Shown piece by piece: positions 22,110 to 34,085 of a stretch of 64,000 nucleotides of DNA (the stretch's first letter is position 1; each line of letters starts with the position of its first letter). The notes below the pieces were generated by a model. That model worked only from the letters and a program-made list of their open reading frames with translations. It did no database searches and was not told the DNA's origin. Both the position numbers and the translations under genes were made by a program. Origin of the DNA: Myxocyprinus asiaticus (Eukaryota > Chordata > Actinopteri > Cypriniformes > Catostomidae); NCBI RefSeq assembly GCF_019703515.2, contig NC_059351.1, positions 16,890,001 to 16,954,000 on the forward strand. Direction: 5' to 3'.

Positions 22110-22120
22110 CTTGAGTCCAT

Positions 22121-22520
22121 TAGGGCCGTTTCTAGCTATAAGTGGTATAAGCAGACACTTAGGGACCCCGAGCCACCAGGGGGCCCTGAAATTGTTCAAT
22201 TAGACAGTTATAGGGTGCCCCCTTGTGGCCAGAGATGGAAGGGAGAATGTTACTGCAAAGAGAGAGCTGTAGCTAGATGTGACAGGCACACACACGCTCA
22301 AAGGGTTTTTCATCATCATAAAGCGCACCTACAAGTTGGGAGCAGAAAAAGAAAAAGGAATAGGAAGAGAAATGCAGCCAGACCACTGGTAATAAATGAA
22401 TGTAAGGTAGCTTACCTGGCTAGATGTTGTTTATTCATTGTCATACATTAAAGCACATCAATAAATTAGCTAATGAGTAGGATTTCGCTTAGAGCCCACA
22501 TATGCTCAGAAACGGCCCTA
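22121..22520. mobile_element. Short TIR element with hAT-like ends
   Basis: TAGGGCCGTTTCTAGC at the left and its inverse (GCTCAGAAACGGCCCTA) at the right match over the first 13 bases. The left end abuts the 5' end of LINE copy 1 without a spacer, so the target duplication on that side is gone. Contains no coding frame. Confidence 0.65.
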
Positions 22521-22682
22521 AATTAATTTTTTAGAAAGCCCAAATCACCATTTCAAGAAATCAGTCAGCTTGCATGCCAACATTGTTGCTAAAATGAAAT
22601 TGGGTACTAAGTGAAATGAGGTAAAATCTAAGAAATTAATAAGTCCAGTAGCATCAAAACAACCCTGGTTAATAGCTTAGAG

Positions 22683-23534
22683 CAGTGGTTCCCAAGCCTG
22701 TTCCTGGAAGCCCACCATCACTGTACATTTCTCGTTTCTCCTGAAGTGATCTCCTTCTCGTTTGGAAGGCTGCATCCACCGGAGGTCGCATTTATTGGCC
22801 ACATACGTCATCTAGACTGTCTCGTTTCAGAAAAGCGAGTAGGACACTTCGAATGCAGCCTTCGAATGTGACCTTCTTTCACGGGAATTCAGAGGATGCA
22901 TGAGGTGTATCCTTTGTGAGCACTCACAACCCACAATTCTTTGCTTCAACGGAAATGTCTAAAAAAAATTGCCCGTAAATATGATGTCCACATGCAAGTA
23001 ATGTTAATTCCCATGTTGAAGTACCTCAGTAGATGGGTACAGAGTATATAATATGTATAATTATATTAATATATAATTAAAATGAAGTATTAGACTAAAA
23101 GTACACCTGTAAAATCTATTTTCTAATCTATTTACATCATTATAACACTCCTAAAATTTACCTCATACATTCCCATCCAAAGGGAATTTGTTACCTTCTC
23201 ACTCAAAGTGCACGTGCTTGTTAAAGAGTGGCGTGCTGTCATAGCAACCATGTTATGTTTCATTTCCGTTTGTCCTACGAAGGCCATCTCGTTTAAATGA
23301 GACTTGTTTAAAGGAGGACGCTCGGTATACTACAGCCTTCAAAGGATGCGTCCTACCTAGCATGCAGCCTTACAAACAAGAAACAGCTTATGTATATCTC
23401 CCTTTTCTGACACACCCAGTTCAGGTCTTAGAGGCTCCACTAATGAGCTGAGTTGAATCAGGAGTGTTTGATAAGGGAGGTATCCAAAATGTATAGTGTT
23501 TCGGGGCCTACAGGAACAGGGTTGGGAACCACTG
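22683..23534. mobile_element. Non-autonomous hAT element with perfect 8-bp duplication
   Basis: The ends CAGTGGTTCCCAAGCCTGTT and (inverse) CAGTGGTTCCCAACCCTGTT are inverted repeats. GCTTAGAG flanks both sides (22675-22682 and 23535-23542). A second pair of inverted words (TCGTTTGGAAGGCTGCAT near 22758; its inverse near 23365-23385) suggests another element nested inside. Confidence 0.9.
22758..23390. mobile_element. Probable TIR element nested in the hAT element
   Basis: TTCTCGTTTGGAAGGCTGCA at the left and the inverse of TGCAGCCTTACAAACAAGAA at the right form imperfect inverted repeats. No clear target duplication was read. Superfamily unknown. Confidence 0.45.
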
Positions 23535-23542
23535 GCTTAGAG

Positions 23543-25157
23543 GATTCAATTTCACCTTACATAACAGTTGAATTAAAGAGTGCATCTGCATTAATCAAGC
23601 CAACAAAAGAAAGGTTTCAGATGGGAGACAAATGTGCAAATCAGCATGAATACACCAGTTAAATGCATATTTTAAACACCCAAATTACTTATTTATCTGA
23701 AAATAACTGCATTTAATAATCTATGTGGTTCCTTTAAACAAAATTGAATAAAGTACGAAATGAGTGGTGAGAATATTTTGGAATATTACACATTACACAT
23801 TGATATAGGATGTGCTGTTTCTGCAGATTCATATAGGTGGCCACAATTTTAAAGTATTGTACAAAAGTTAATCACACAAACATGCCTCAGCAATAACACA
23901 CTGGCAGAGGAATGCCTTGTGAAAACACAGTATGGACCCCTATCCACCTGGCATTATCATGTGTTTTGGTGATCGGATCGCACCTGACAACATTAAACGG
24001 CAGGTGTAAATGCACCCAAGATGCATTGTGATCAGTTCACTGAAACCATATTCAAAGGTGGTCAGGGACAAAGTCTGACCACATTCAAAGGTGTAAATCC
24101 AGATACAACTACTTACGGTAAGTAATTATGTGATGAGGTTGTGCTGTATTGTGGGTTCTTGGCTGTTTCTATTAATTCTGCCATTGCAATGTGAAGAACA
24201 CACTGTGGTCCTACAATCTTGTAACCTGATTAAATGAACAATATCCTATGAATTGTTCCATTGGAATATTCTGGGAATCTCTTGTCTCTCTCCAAAACCC
24301 CCCTACTTACTCTCACCTGTTTTCTAATCACTATTAGCATCCTTAACTGTGGTTAGGAAACAACCGAAAGAAAGGCAGACGTAAAATACACAGACAAAAC
24401 AATAAGCCCTGTGGAACTCAGAAGTCCAGGTTATATCAATGGAAAGACCTTCCCTCTCTAAACTTAAACATTTGGCAAAGAAATGCTCCTGAGACTAATC
24501 AAGACAATGTTAGAGGTCACTGATCTCCCTGTGGCATTTCATCACCAAGACCGATAACTCAGTCTTAGCCACATGTCTGTCAAAAGTCTCTGCTTTAATC
24601 ACCAACAACATGAAGAACCTCTGGGCAGAAAAAAAAGGTAATTGTGAATCCTCAAGGTATGCAAGGAGAGTCTTTTCCCAGCGAGCACTGAGTAGTTAGT
24701 AGCTAATTGCATGAGTCAGCCCCGACTGTTGTATTCCTCTGTGCGCTGATAAGTTTTATTTATTTTCAGACTGTCACACGGTCCTTTGCCAAACTAGAAG
24801 TTTTACAGAAGCATCATGTATTTATCAAGGCTGGTGGCTGTGGCAAATGTTTATTACATTGAGAAAAAAAAAAAAAAAGATTTCTATTCTTGATTACTGC
24901 GTCAAGGTGAAATCTTGATTTTGTGTAATTGTTTGAGGGGTTAATGGCAGTTATTCTTGTGTTGTACTGATTCCCCAAAGTTCCAAAGGAAGGTAGTGAG
25001 TGATACTTACGGTTCTGACAATAACACAGTTCTTGTTGTGACTAATGGGAACATGATGGAAAAGAATGAATGGGTTAGATGCGCTCTTGAAACACTTCTC
25101 TTGTGAACCTACACTGCTAGTGAACCATGCCTCATGGTTTGCTAACAGTTATCAGTT
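23543..25157. other. No gene seen; unique and old-repeat DNA
   Basis: 23930-24110 resembles an old dispersed repeat (GGTCAGGGACAAAGTCTGACC is partly palindromic). No coding exon was recognised; the remaining open frames are short. Confidence 0.4.
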
Positions 25158-26770
25158 TAAAGGAATAGTTCACCCAAAAATGAAAACTGGCATTATTTAT
25201 TCACTCATGTGTCATTCCAAACATGTATGCTGTTTTTTTTGTTTGTTCGTTTGTTTTTTTTGGAACCTAAATGGGAATTTTCCACGCTGCTCTTTCTATC
25301 CGACAACAATTAATGGTAACCATATATTTTAAGCTCTAAAAAGGACAAAAAAAAAATAAAAATAAAAAAAAACACGAAAGCACAAGAAAAGTAGTCTATG
25401 TGACTTTTGCTCTATATTCCAAGTCTTCTCAAGCCATATCATTACATTATGTAGGGTACAGACCACAATGTTATCTTCTCTATTAAGCAAATTCAAACTG
25501 GTGCATCACATTCGGGTATGAAACATACAATAATCAAAAGCATTTGGCTTCATCAAATATTTTTAATATTTAATATTACATTATTAATATAGAAGAGTTG
25601 TTCCGTTCTTTATCATAAATTTGTCTGACACTTTCAGCAATAACAGAAAAAAAAGATAGGCAGAAAATACTGCTGTGTGATGTTACTATTTTAAAATGTG
25701 TGCAATGCAATGGCACCTTGATGCTCTAAAATTCTAAAGTCAAAGAAGATCATGAGTGGGCGAGAATATATTAATGTCACCTTGAAACCTAAGAAAAGGA
25801 TCCACTCAAAGGTCTGCAGCAATTTTGTAAGAGGATTTAAGGCAGTTTCTGTTATCTTCCTCAGTGTAATATTGTATCATGAAGCTTCTAGCTCTCAAAG
25901 TGTTGAGTAGTAAAGACAAGTTCATAATGGAATTGTAGACTAGATCTTTTTTTTACAGGACATCCAACTACATATAATCATTTATTATGTCAGACTACTT
26001 TTTTATAAGTCTGAATCTCCTGTATAAATTTACATTTAACAGAATTTGGTACAGAATTATTACAATGCGTTTTTGCCAACACAATCTCATGGTGAAATCG
26101 TCAGGATTCATACGACTTTTCTAAATTTGGCTAATTCGGATGATGTCGTGTGACTGCACTTGTCTGAATTCCTACAACTTTCACTACAGCCAATGACGTT
26201 GCTGGACATCGTTTCCATCTAATACTCAACAATTACTTGCTTCTGTCACACACAACAGCTTCCTATCATGTTTACACACTTTACTGATTGGTTAAGTTTA
26301 GATAAGGGGTTTGGGTAAGGCCATAATATTAATAAGTATGTCCTTAACGCCTCGTGTACGGAACTCACACGCTTACTTCTGCATTATACATCCGGGAGTT
26401 TGCATGTGATGAAGTCGTACGAGTTTATGCGAACAACATCGTGCGAGACCATACGAAATAGCCAACACGTAAATTATGTACGAATTTTAATTAGATCGGG
26501 TTGGTTTTTGCTGTGATTTCTCTAGATACTGAATTTGGTAAAGGAATTGCCTCTGAAACAATATCCCCAGGTCTTGGCATATTTTGATCAGTCAGAAATC
26601 CTTGGCAACATGCATAGTAATCAAAGAAATCCTTCCAGGTCTTGAGGGGAAATCAGCAGCTTCTCACAAAGTGCTTCAAATTCTTTAATTCCTCTTCATT
26701 CACAAAATGAGAAAATGACTGATGAGAAAATATAAATTAATTTATATTTTGGATGAATTATCCCTTTAAA
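25158..26770. mobile_element. Long TIR repeat of the AATAGTTCACCC family
   Basis: The left end TAAAGGAATAGTTCACCCAA and the right end (inverse TTTAAAGGGATAATTCATCC) are inverted repeats of a family common in fish. The left part continues with the usual TTCACTCATGTGTCATTCC block. Another element (26072-26505) appears to be inserted in it. No transposase is seen. Confidence 0.55.
26072..26505. mobile_element. Dispersed TIR-like repeat nested in the previous repeat
   Basis: The left part (GCCAACACAATCTCATGGTG, then CGTCAGGATTCATACGACTT) is mirrored at the right by TCGTACGAGTTTATGCG and CCATACGAAATAGCCAACA. This resembles a repeat widespread in fish genomes. Boundaries are approximate. Confidence 0.4.
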
Positions 26771-27544
26771 AATAATGGTGACCATTTACCATGACTTACG
26801 ATGTATGATTTTTTCCTGTATACTTTACATTATTATAAATGTTAACCTAAAATCTTGATGTCTATAGAAGCGTTGTGTGTCAAATTTTCACTAATACTCA
26901 AAGAAACATTACTTGATTTGAATTTTAAGATTTTTGTAATATGTGAGATTGTGGTTCAGTGGCCGACTTAAGATTTTCCAAAAAAGCTGCGTACCATACA
27001 GGACGTGGAAAGAGAATATATTACTGGTGCTAGGACAGATGTGCTTTTGTCGCTGCTGGGCCAAATCAGACTTTTTTTTCTGCATTGAAAAAAGCATCTG
27101 CTAAGGTATCTCTTTAAAGACTAGCCCATCTGTGCAACTTGAAGTCCAATTATAGATTGTTCTGCTGGGTAATTTAAGACAAATATTGGGATATCAATCA
27201 TGTATTATTAAGGCTTTGCCCCAGTTTGCTGTTCTTGTTAAAGAGGGCAGTTGGAAAATCTACAATATTTAAGAAGCCGCCAATATTTTTATATTCTATT
27301 TCATCAATAAAATAAAGAAATATGAGTAAGTGGGTGAACATTTTAAATAATAGTCTTTAAAAATAATATAAAAAAGTGTGCCCCACTTTAGTTTTAATAA
27401 TTAAATAAATGTGTTCCAAATAGCATTTTCTGTCTCATTTCCTAAACAATGTGTTTTTATCTTTTTTAAGTTCATGAGTGGGGCTTGAACATACAACATT
27501 TCAACAACATTATCCCACATGAAGTTGGCATGTAGGGCCCCTTA
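26771..27544. other. No gene seen
   Basis: AT-rich sequence with only short open frames. Confidence 0.4.
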
Positions 27545-27569
27545 GAGGAGAGGGCGGGATTTTTTTGTC

Positions 27570-27712
27570 TTAAATAGTTTTGCATGCCCTCACAATAAGT
27601 TTTCTGTTCTCTCACAATAGTTTGTGTTCCCTTGCAATAGTTTTGCGTTCCCTCGCAAAAAGTTTTGCATGCCCTTGCAATAGTTTTGCATTCCCTCACA
27701 ATAAATTTACCA
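27570..27712. repeat. Tandem repeat, about 22-bp unit, six copies
   Basis: Units of the type AGTTTTGCATGCCCTCACAA follow each other with small changes (CTCACAATA, CTTGCAATA, CTCGCAAAA). The repeats are adjacent without unique spacers, so this is a minisatellite and not a CRISPR array. Confidence 0.8.
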
Positions 27713-27849
27713 TGATTTTACTAAGGGAACCACATTTTAACTTTGATATTTGTGGTAAAACCATAGTATAATACAGAAAAATATTAACTATGGTAATAAA
27801 AACATCATGGTTACTTGCGTAACCTCCATTCCCTGATGGAGGGAAGGAG

Positions 27850-28045
27850 ATGTTGTGTCGATGTAGTGACACTAGGGGTCACGAGACACCGCTGGTCTTT
27901 GATAAAAGGCAAATGAAAATTGGCGAGTGGTATTTGCATGCCACTCCCCCGGACATACATGTATAAAAGGAGCTCGTGTGTAACCACTCATTCAGGTTTT
28001 ATGCTGAGGAGCCGAGACAAGGTCCGGTCATTTCAGCGGGTACTT
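27850..28045 (+). repeat. Left inverted terminal repeat of DIRS element 1
   Basis: Pairs inverted with 33835-34085. Shared blocks include ATTGGCGAGTGGTATTTGCA and AACCACTCATTCAG, with a TATA-like TGTATAAAAGG. Confidence 0.9.
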
Positions 28046-28078
28046 CAGCGTTGTGGCAGGAGGGACACAACGTCTCGT

Positions 28079-28114
28079 TCCCTCCATCAGGGAACAGAGG
28101 TTACGCAAGTAACC
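28079..28114 (-). repeat. Internal complementary region of DIRS element 1
   Basis: Inverse copy of 27809-27846 with about one difference (GGTTACTTGCGTAACCTC...). In DIRS elements such a region matches the outermost ends and serves as template for their regeneration. Confidence 0.8.
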
Positions 28115-28924
28115 ATGACGTTCCCTGTCTGTCACTCATTCAAAGTTGTGTTGATGTAGTGACACAAGGGGTCCCTATACAAAATGCTGCAACTGGCTGA
28201 ACTGTGTTACATGAACTGGCGGTGTGTGACGGGTAGACAACTGTGTGCCTCGTAGCCAGCACACCAGGCTGACACGTAACCTCCCCCAACATAGTTATGA
28301 GTGTCGAATGGCCCTTTGGGGACAAGTCGACTACCCAAAAGATAGAGACAGGCTAGCCCAGTCGTGGCCTATTTTCCCCTTCTTTTTTCCACTCCCTAAA
28401 AAAAAGGGGAATATCCGACTGGGCCGACCAGGTCTAGTCGGGGGGTGTCCCTCCCTAGGGGAGGACACCGCGGAGACCACACCTCGCCCAGAGAGAGGGG
28501 GGGACATTTAAGTGGAAAACACGTCACATGGTCTTGCCAAACTATGTCGGAAAAATGTCATGTGGAGAAGTCTCATGGTTGGTCCTACCCAACGGGGGAG
28601 GAGTTACTACAAACATGGAGACTGTGGCAGAGGGGCCTCTGCCTAAGGAAGACGCAGTTTGCCAACAGGGAAACAAATTAGTGGAAGATATACATCGCAT
28701 GGGGTTACCTACAGGGAACCGCCACATGCGGAGCACCTACCCCAGAACAGGGCTTTTAGTTAGCACGTGTACTGGGCCGGCAGCGAGTCTCTCCAAAAAC
28801 TCGACTGCCACAGGGCTCGGAGGAAGTCAACCAGGGAACATAGTTTGTGAACACTACTGGGAGTTAATGGCATACATCTTCAGCTTAGAGGAGGTGAAAG
28901 ACACTATGTGCAAGCGATACACCC

Positions 28925-29562
28925 GGCCGGCTATCCCGGGCTTATCTGCTTGTATTGCATGCCACTACCCAGGACAAAACCGGTTCCACCCGGAGGTTGT
29001 AGAACCTTGCAAAGGTGTTGCGTGTTGCCCAGCCCGCTGCTCTGCAAATGTCTGTTAGAGAAGCACCCCTGGCCAGGGCCCAGGAGGCCGCTACACCCCT
29101 GGTAGAACGGGCTCATAGCCCTACCAGGGGCGGCACATCCTGGACATAATATGCCATAGCTATGGCGTCAATGAGCCAGTGGGTGATCCTCTGCTTGGAG
29201 ACAGTGCTTCCTTTCCACTGTGCACCAAAGCAGACAAAGAGCTGCTCAGAGATCCTAAAGCTCTGCTTGCTATCCAAATAGATGCGTAAAGCGCACACCG
29301 GACACAGAAACGACAGGGCTGGGTCTGCCTCCTCCTGAGGCAGCGCTCGCAGGTTCACCACCTGGTCCGTAAAAGGGGTCGTGGGAACCTTGGGCACATA
29401 GCCTGGTCGGGGTCTCAAGATCACATGAGAGTAGCCCAGACCGAATTCCAGGCACGTTTCGCTGACAGAGAAAGCTTGCAGGTCTCCTACCCTCTTGATG
29501 GAGGTGAGCGCAGTCAGGAGGGTAGTCTTCAAGGAGAGTTCCTTAAGCTCAGCTGACTGCAA
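28925..29562 (-). pseudogene. DIRS tyrosine recombinase, element 1 (broken)
   Basis: The minus-strand product resembles the phage-integrase-type recombinase that DIRS elements use in place of an integrase. Visible in order are SIKRVGDLQAFSVS, SFLCPVCALRIYLD and QLFVCFGAQWKGSTVSKQRI, followed by the catalytic box ARSTRG and the nucleophile tyrosine in ARFYNLRV (about 28990-29010). A TGA stops the frame just before ARSTRG, and the conserved histidine of the H-x-x-R box is an arginine here. The product is therefore inactive. It would have joined the circular double-stranded copy to the genome without target duplication. Confidence 0.85.
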
Positions 29563-29999
29563 AGGCTCAAAGGGGGCTCTCTGTAGACCCTGAAGAACTA
29601 CAGAGAGGTCCCATAAGGGAACGAGTTGCGGTCTGGAGGGGTTCAGCCTCCTGGCACCTCTCAGGAACCTGATGATCAGGTTGTGCTACCCTAAGGACTT
29701 ACCGTCCACTGTATCGTGGTGTGCTGCTATAGCGGCTACATACACCTTCAAGGTTGAAGGGGACAGCCGCCCTTCCAGCCTCTCCTGCAGGAAGGAAAGC
29801 ACCGATCTGACCACGCATCTCTGGGGGTCTTCGTGTCAGGAAGAACACCACTTTGCGAACAGACACCACTTAAAGGCATACAGGTGCCTCGCAGAGGGGA
29901 CCCTACCCTGAGTGATCATGTCTACTACTGCGGGTGGTACACCGCTTAAATCTTCCGCATCCCGTCCAGGGGCCAGACATGGAGATTCCAGAGGTCTGG

Positions 30000-31770
30000 T
30001 CACGGGTGCCAGATGGTGCCCCGTCCCTGAGAAGGAAGGTCCTTCCTCAGGGGAATTTGCCAGGGGGGGGGGGGGGCTGTCCTGAGGAGCGTGAGGTCTG
30101 AGAAGTAGGGTTCTACCAGGACGACTTGCTCCTCTTCCTCCCTGACCTTGTACAGAGTCTGTGCAAGTAGGATCACTGGGTGAAATGCATATTTGTGCAG
30201 GCCAGGGGGTAAGTTGTGTGCCAGCACGTCTATACCGAGAGGTGCCTCGTTCGGGGCGTACCAGAGCAGGCAGTGGGAGGATTCATGGGAGGCAAACAGG
30301 TCTACCTGTGCCTGTCCGAATCTACAACAGATCAGCTGGGCCACCTGAGGGTGGAGTCTCCACTCTCCCCTGAGGGTAACCTGCCATGACAGCGCATCTG
30401 TTGCAGTGTTGAGGTCGCCCGGGATGTGAGTGGCTCGCAGTGACTTGAGGTGCTGCTGACTCCAGAGGAGGAGATGGCGGGCGATTTCTGACATACAACA
30501 AGAGTGCAGACCACCTTGATGGTTGACATATGCTACAGTTGCCGTGTTGGCTGTCCGAACTAACACATGCTTGCCCTGGATTAAAGGCCGGAACCTCCGC
30601 AGTGCGAGCAGAATTGCCAGCAACTCGAGGCAGTCTTGGAGGCATCTGTCGTGACCACAACGCACCTGGAGACCTGCTCTAGGGGAACGCCTGCCCGTAG
30701 AAATGTGAGGTCGGTCCAAGGGCTGAAGAGGCGGTGACAGACCGGCGTGATGACCACACGATGTGTCCCACAGCACCATGCCCATCTCAGGACTTGAGTC
30801 TGAAGCCAGTGCTGAAGCGGTCTCATAAGCATCAACCCGAGCAGGGTGGCCACCGCTGAGGATGCCATATTCCCCAGAAGCCTCTGAAAGAGTTTCAGTG
30901 GAACTGCTGTTTTCTGTTTGAACGCCTTCAACAGGGCAGCACCGACTGTGCGTGCTCGTTTGTGAGGCGCGCTGTCAACAAGACTGAGTCCAACTCCAAA
31001 CCGAGAAAAGATATGCTCTGAATCGGGAGGAGATTGCTCTTTTCCCAGTTGACCCGAAGCCCTAATCAGCTGAGGTGTGAGAGCACCAAGTCCCTGTGTG
31101 CACACAACATGTCCCGAGAGTGAGCTAGGATTAGCTAATTGTCGAGATAGTTGAGAATGTGAATGCCCACCTTCCTTAACGGGGCAAGAGCTGCCTCTGC
31201 GACCTTCGTGAAGATGCGAGGGGACAAGGACAGACTGAAAGCGAGGACCTTGTACTGATACGCCAGACCCTCGAATGCAAACTGCAGGAAGGGTCTGTGT
31301 CAAGGTTGAATCGAGACGTGAAAGTACGCGTCCTTCAGGTCTACCACCGCGAACCAATCTTGATGCCGGATGCTCGCCAGAATGTGTTTTTGTGTCAGCA
31401 TCTTGAAAGGGAGTCTGTGTATAGCCCGGTTCAGCACTCACAGGTCCAAGATTGGACGCAACACACCGCCTTTTTTTGGTATGATGAAGTAGGGGCTGTA
31501 AAACCCTTTCTTCATCTCGGCCGGAGGGACAGGTTCTATCGCACCCTTCCATAGGAGGGTGGCGATCTCCACGTGCAAGGTAGCAGCGTTTTCGTCCTTC
31601 ACCAAGGTGAAGTGGATACCACTGACTGAACGGACGCCTGATGAACTGAATCGCATAGCCGAGTCGAACGTCCGGATCATCCATCGCGACGGATTGGAAA
31701 CCGCAAGCCACACATCCAAGCTCCGCACGAGGGGGACCAAAGGGACAATCTCGTCGAACGTACCGGCAGG
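30000..31770 (-). pseudogene. DIRS reverse transcriptase and RNase H, element 1 (broken)
   Basis: The reverse transcriptase starts near 31770 on the minus strand, with MKKGFYSPYFIIPKKGGVLR as the conserved lead-in. The catalytic box at 31138-31149 reads YLDN instead of YLDD and is followed at once by a TAG at the position of a tryptophan. RNase H follows from about 30640 (VVTTDASKT, first catalytic Asp), then VLVRTANTATVAYVNHQGG, where the usual Asp of VRTDN is Ala. The linker before the recombinase (LRKDLPSQGRGTIWHP) ends near 30000. Several frameshifts split it into at least three frames. Confidence 0.85.
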
Positions 31771-32216
31771 TGGGGCCTCATGGCAAGGCGGAGCTCGAGG
31801 TGCCACACCATGTTGTGGCCGTGCTGAGTCTAGGGACATCGAAGCACTTACCTGGCTCCTTGTGACCACCCACGGAACAGCCTGGGATGGGGGAGGAAGA
31901 GGCCTGTCCTCGCAACCTGTGGAGACTGTCACATCGGGGGTGGATCTGTGCCACAGCTGGGCACGCAGGAGCAGGGAGACCGCCACTGGAGTGCCAATCC
32001 TGCAAGGATAAAAAGGTGGATGGTGGTCTTGATGACGGCCGTGCACACCGGGTATGTGACCCAGGGAACGAGGAAACCGCTCTTTTGCTGAACTGTTGGA
32101 TACCGCTGCCACTTGGGCATGCAGCGAAATCAAATGTAAAGGCAACAAAAGATTCTCCTCCCAGGCCTCCACCAGGGGATGGAGTGGTCTTCTTACCAGC
32201 TCCAAGGCAGTGGGTT

Positions 32217-33699
32217 TCATCGACCCTGGGTCGCCCATCTCAGGGGCGCTTTGAAGCTTTTCGTGGGTTCTTGGCAGTCAGTGGCGTCTGCTTCCTGTGG
32301 TGGGCTCCACGCCAGGGCCGGGCCGAAGGGGCGGGCTGTAGTGGAGCCGGTGCAGTTACCGCAGGGGGACGCCCTTGGCAACAAGCAGGTGGGGTGTGGG
32401 ATCTTGAGCCGCACCGGGGCAGTATATGCCAGATAGCCTCCGTCTGCTGCTTCACCAGCGAGAACTGCTGGGCAAAAGACACCCTCGAAGGTGGAACTGA
32501 ATAGGCCAGCCTGGGAGATAGGGGCAGCAAGGAACCGTGTCTTGTCGGCCTCACTCATCTCGACCAGGTTGAGCCAAAGGTGGCACTCCTGGACCACTAA
32601 TGTGGACATCGCTCACCTGAGAGACCGCGCCATGACCTTCGTCGCCCGGAGAGTGTGACCAGTCACCGAGTGCAGTTCCTGCATCAGATCTGGGACGGAA
32701 CTACCCTCATGCAGTTCTTTTAATGCCTTGGCTTGGTGGACCTGCAGGAGAGCCATGGCATGCAGGGCAGAGGTGGCTTGTCCAGCAGCACTGTAGGCTT
32801 TGGCCATCAGGGACGATGTGAACCTGCAGGCCTTGGACAGGAGCTTTGGACGTCCGTGCCAGGTGGCGGCGCTCTGCGGGCATAGGTGCACCGTGAGCGC
32901 CTTATCCACCGGGGGAATCACCGTATTGCCCCTGGCCACCCTGCCATCGAGGGTAGTGAGGGTGGGGGAGCTGAGAAATTGGGAAGGTGCCTCCCACGAT
33001 TTTGTCAGCTCCTCGTGCACTTCCGGGAAGAAAGGCACTGGAGCGGGGTGTGGATGCTTTGAGCGGCGCCATGAGCCCAGGAACCAATCATCGAGCCACG
33101 AGGATTCAGGGGAGAGTGGAGGATTCCACTCTAGCCCGACGCTCATGGCCGCCTGAGAAAGCATGTCCGTCATTTCCGCATCAGCCTGTGACTGGGCAAT
33201 CATCCCCGAAGGTGGGAGCCCAGCTGAGGCTTCTGTGTCCGACTGGACAAGCCCGCTCTCTGATGCTGTGCTCGAGAGCTCATCAGCTTTGCGGGCTACT
33301 GAACAAGAGGTCGAACTCGCCGTGAGACGAGCCGGCGGACTCATCCGGAAGCCCGATTGGGGCAGACGAGCGTGCTGGGGAATGGGAGGTCCACAGGGGG
33401 ATATCTGGTGGAGGCAGTCCCATTGGGGTCCCCAAATCGCCCCCAGTGCTAGCTGCACTGGCCTCATACCCGTAGGTAGAAGGACCAAGGCGGGGAGCCG
33501 CTGGGGTGGTTTGCTTTCTTACAAAAGCAAGCCGCAACTGCAACGTTGCCATGGTCATGTTTTTGCAGTGATTACATGAACCATCCACGAACACTGTCTC
33601 TGCGTGGGTCGCGCTCAGACACGAAAGATAGTGATCGTGACTGTCTAAAGTTGAGAGGTAACGACCGCAACCAGGAATAACACACAAACGGAAAGGCAT
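32217..33699 (-). pseudogene. DIRS Gag-like ORF1, element 1 (one stop, one frameshift)
   Basis: The likely start is the ATG at 33697-33699 (MPFRLCVIPGCGRYLSTLDS), which opens a Cys/His-rich stretch ending GSCNHCKNM, like the zinc-finger region at the front of fish DIRS ORF1. The upstream part of the same open frame is terminal-repeat sequence and is not coding. The frame shifts near 33300, then runs through FFPEVHEELTKSWEAPSQF and HLCPQSAATWHGRPKLLSKA. A single in-frame TGA at 32613-32615 splits off the C-terminal part (MSTLVVQECHLWLNL...). The product would package the RNA. It is the least damaged gene of the element. Confidence 0.75.
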
Positions 33700-33834
33700 C
33701 TTTAAAAAGATGTTCCGTGTGTGCCGCTCTTTTAGAGAAATATACTCTTTTAGGAAAATATACTCCCTTTTTATTGCCGAAGTGCCCAGGGGCATTCTCT
33801 GCAATGCACCAGTGCAGAGGAGGGAGAAGCCGCT

Positions 33835-34085
33835 GAAATGCGCCGTCAGATCCAGCAGAGGTGAATGAACAGTCAGCTCAGTAAACATTGACCATTCGGC
33901 TCCGAAGAGAAAATCTGAATGAGTGGTTGCACGGCAGCTCCTTTTATACCCGTATGTCTGGGGGAGTGGCATGCAAATACCACTCGCCAATTTTCATTGG
34001 CCTTTTATCAAAGACCAGAGGTGTCTCGGGCTCCCAAGAGTGACCCCTAGTGTCACTATATCGATACAACGTCGAATGAGTGACA
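33835..34085 (-). repeat. Right inverted terminal repeat of DIRS element 1
   Basis: Inverse of 27850-28045 and direct copy of 1-230. Contains CTTTTATACC, the inverse of a TATA-like segment that would drive minus-strand transcription. Confidence 0.9.

Larger units (their letters stand above)
18302..22120 (-). mobile_element. Nearly full-length non-LTR retrotransposon, copy 1 (Jockey/CR1/L2-type)
   Basis: The 5' end on the right (minus strand) starts ATGGACTCAAGATGGCGCC, identical to copy 2 at 54963, so the 5' end is complete. The 3' end shows GTGACAATAAAAGTGATTTG followed by ATTTG-type repeats and a long T/C tract. Endonuclease, reverse transcriptase and C-terminal domains are all present in order but broken by frameshifts. 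A SINE is inserted in the endonuclease region (21111-21510). The clade call is by motif resemblance and remains open among related groups such as Rex1. Confidence 0.8.

Noticed and set aside
27570..27712. CRISPR-like array
   Set aside because: Repeats are contiguous, of slightly varying length and without spacers, in eukaryotic DNA.
31559..32504. Plus-strand frames of 150 and 205 codons
   Set aside because: They lie opposite the DIRS Gag and polymerase regions and read as GC-rich antisense without motifs.
33700..33990. N-terminal extension of the DIRS Gag frame
   Set aside because: The stretch is terminal-repeat DNA shared with 1-230, so the likely start is the ATG at 33697-33699.
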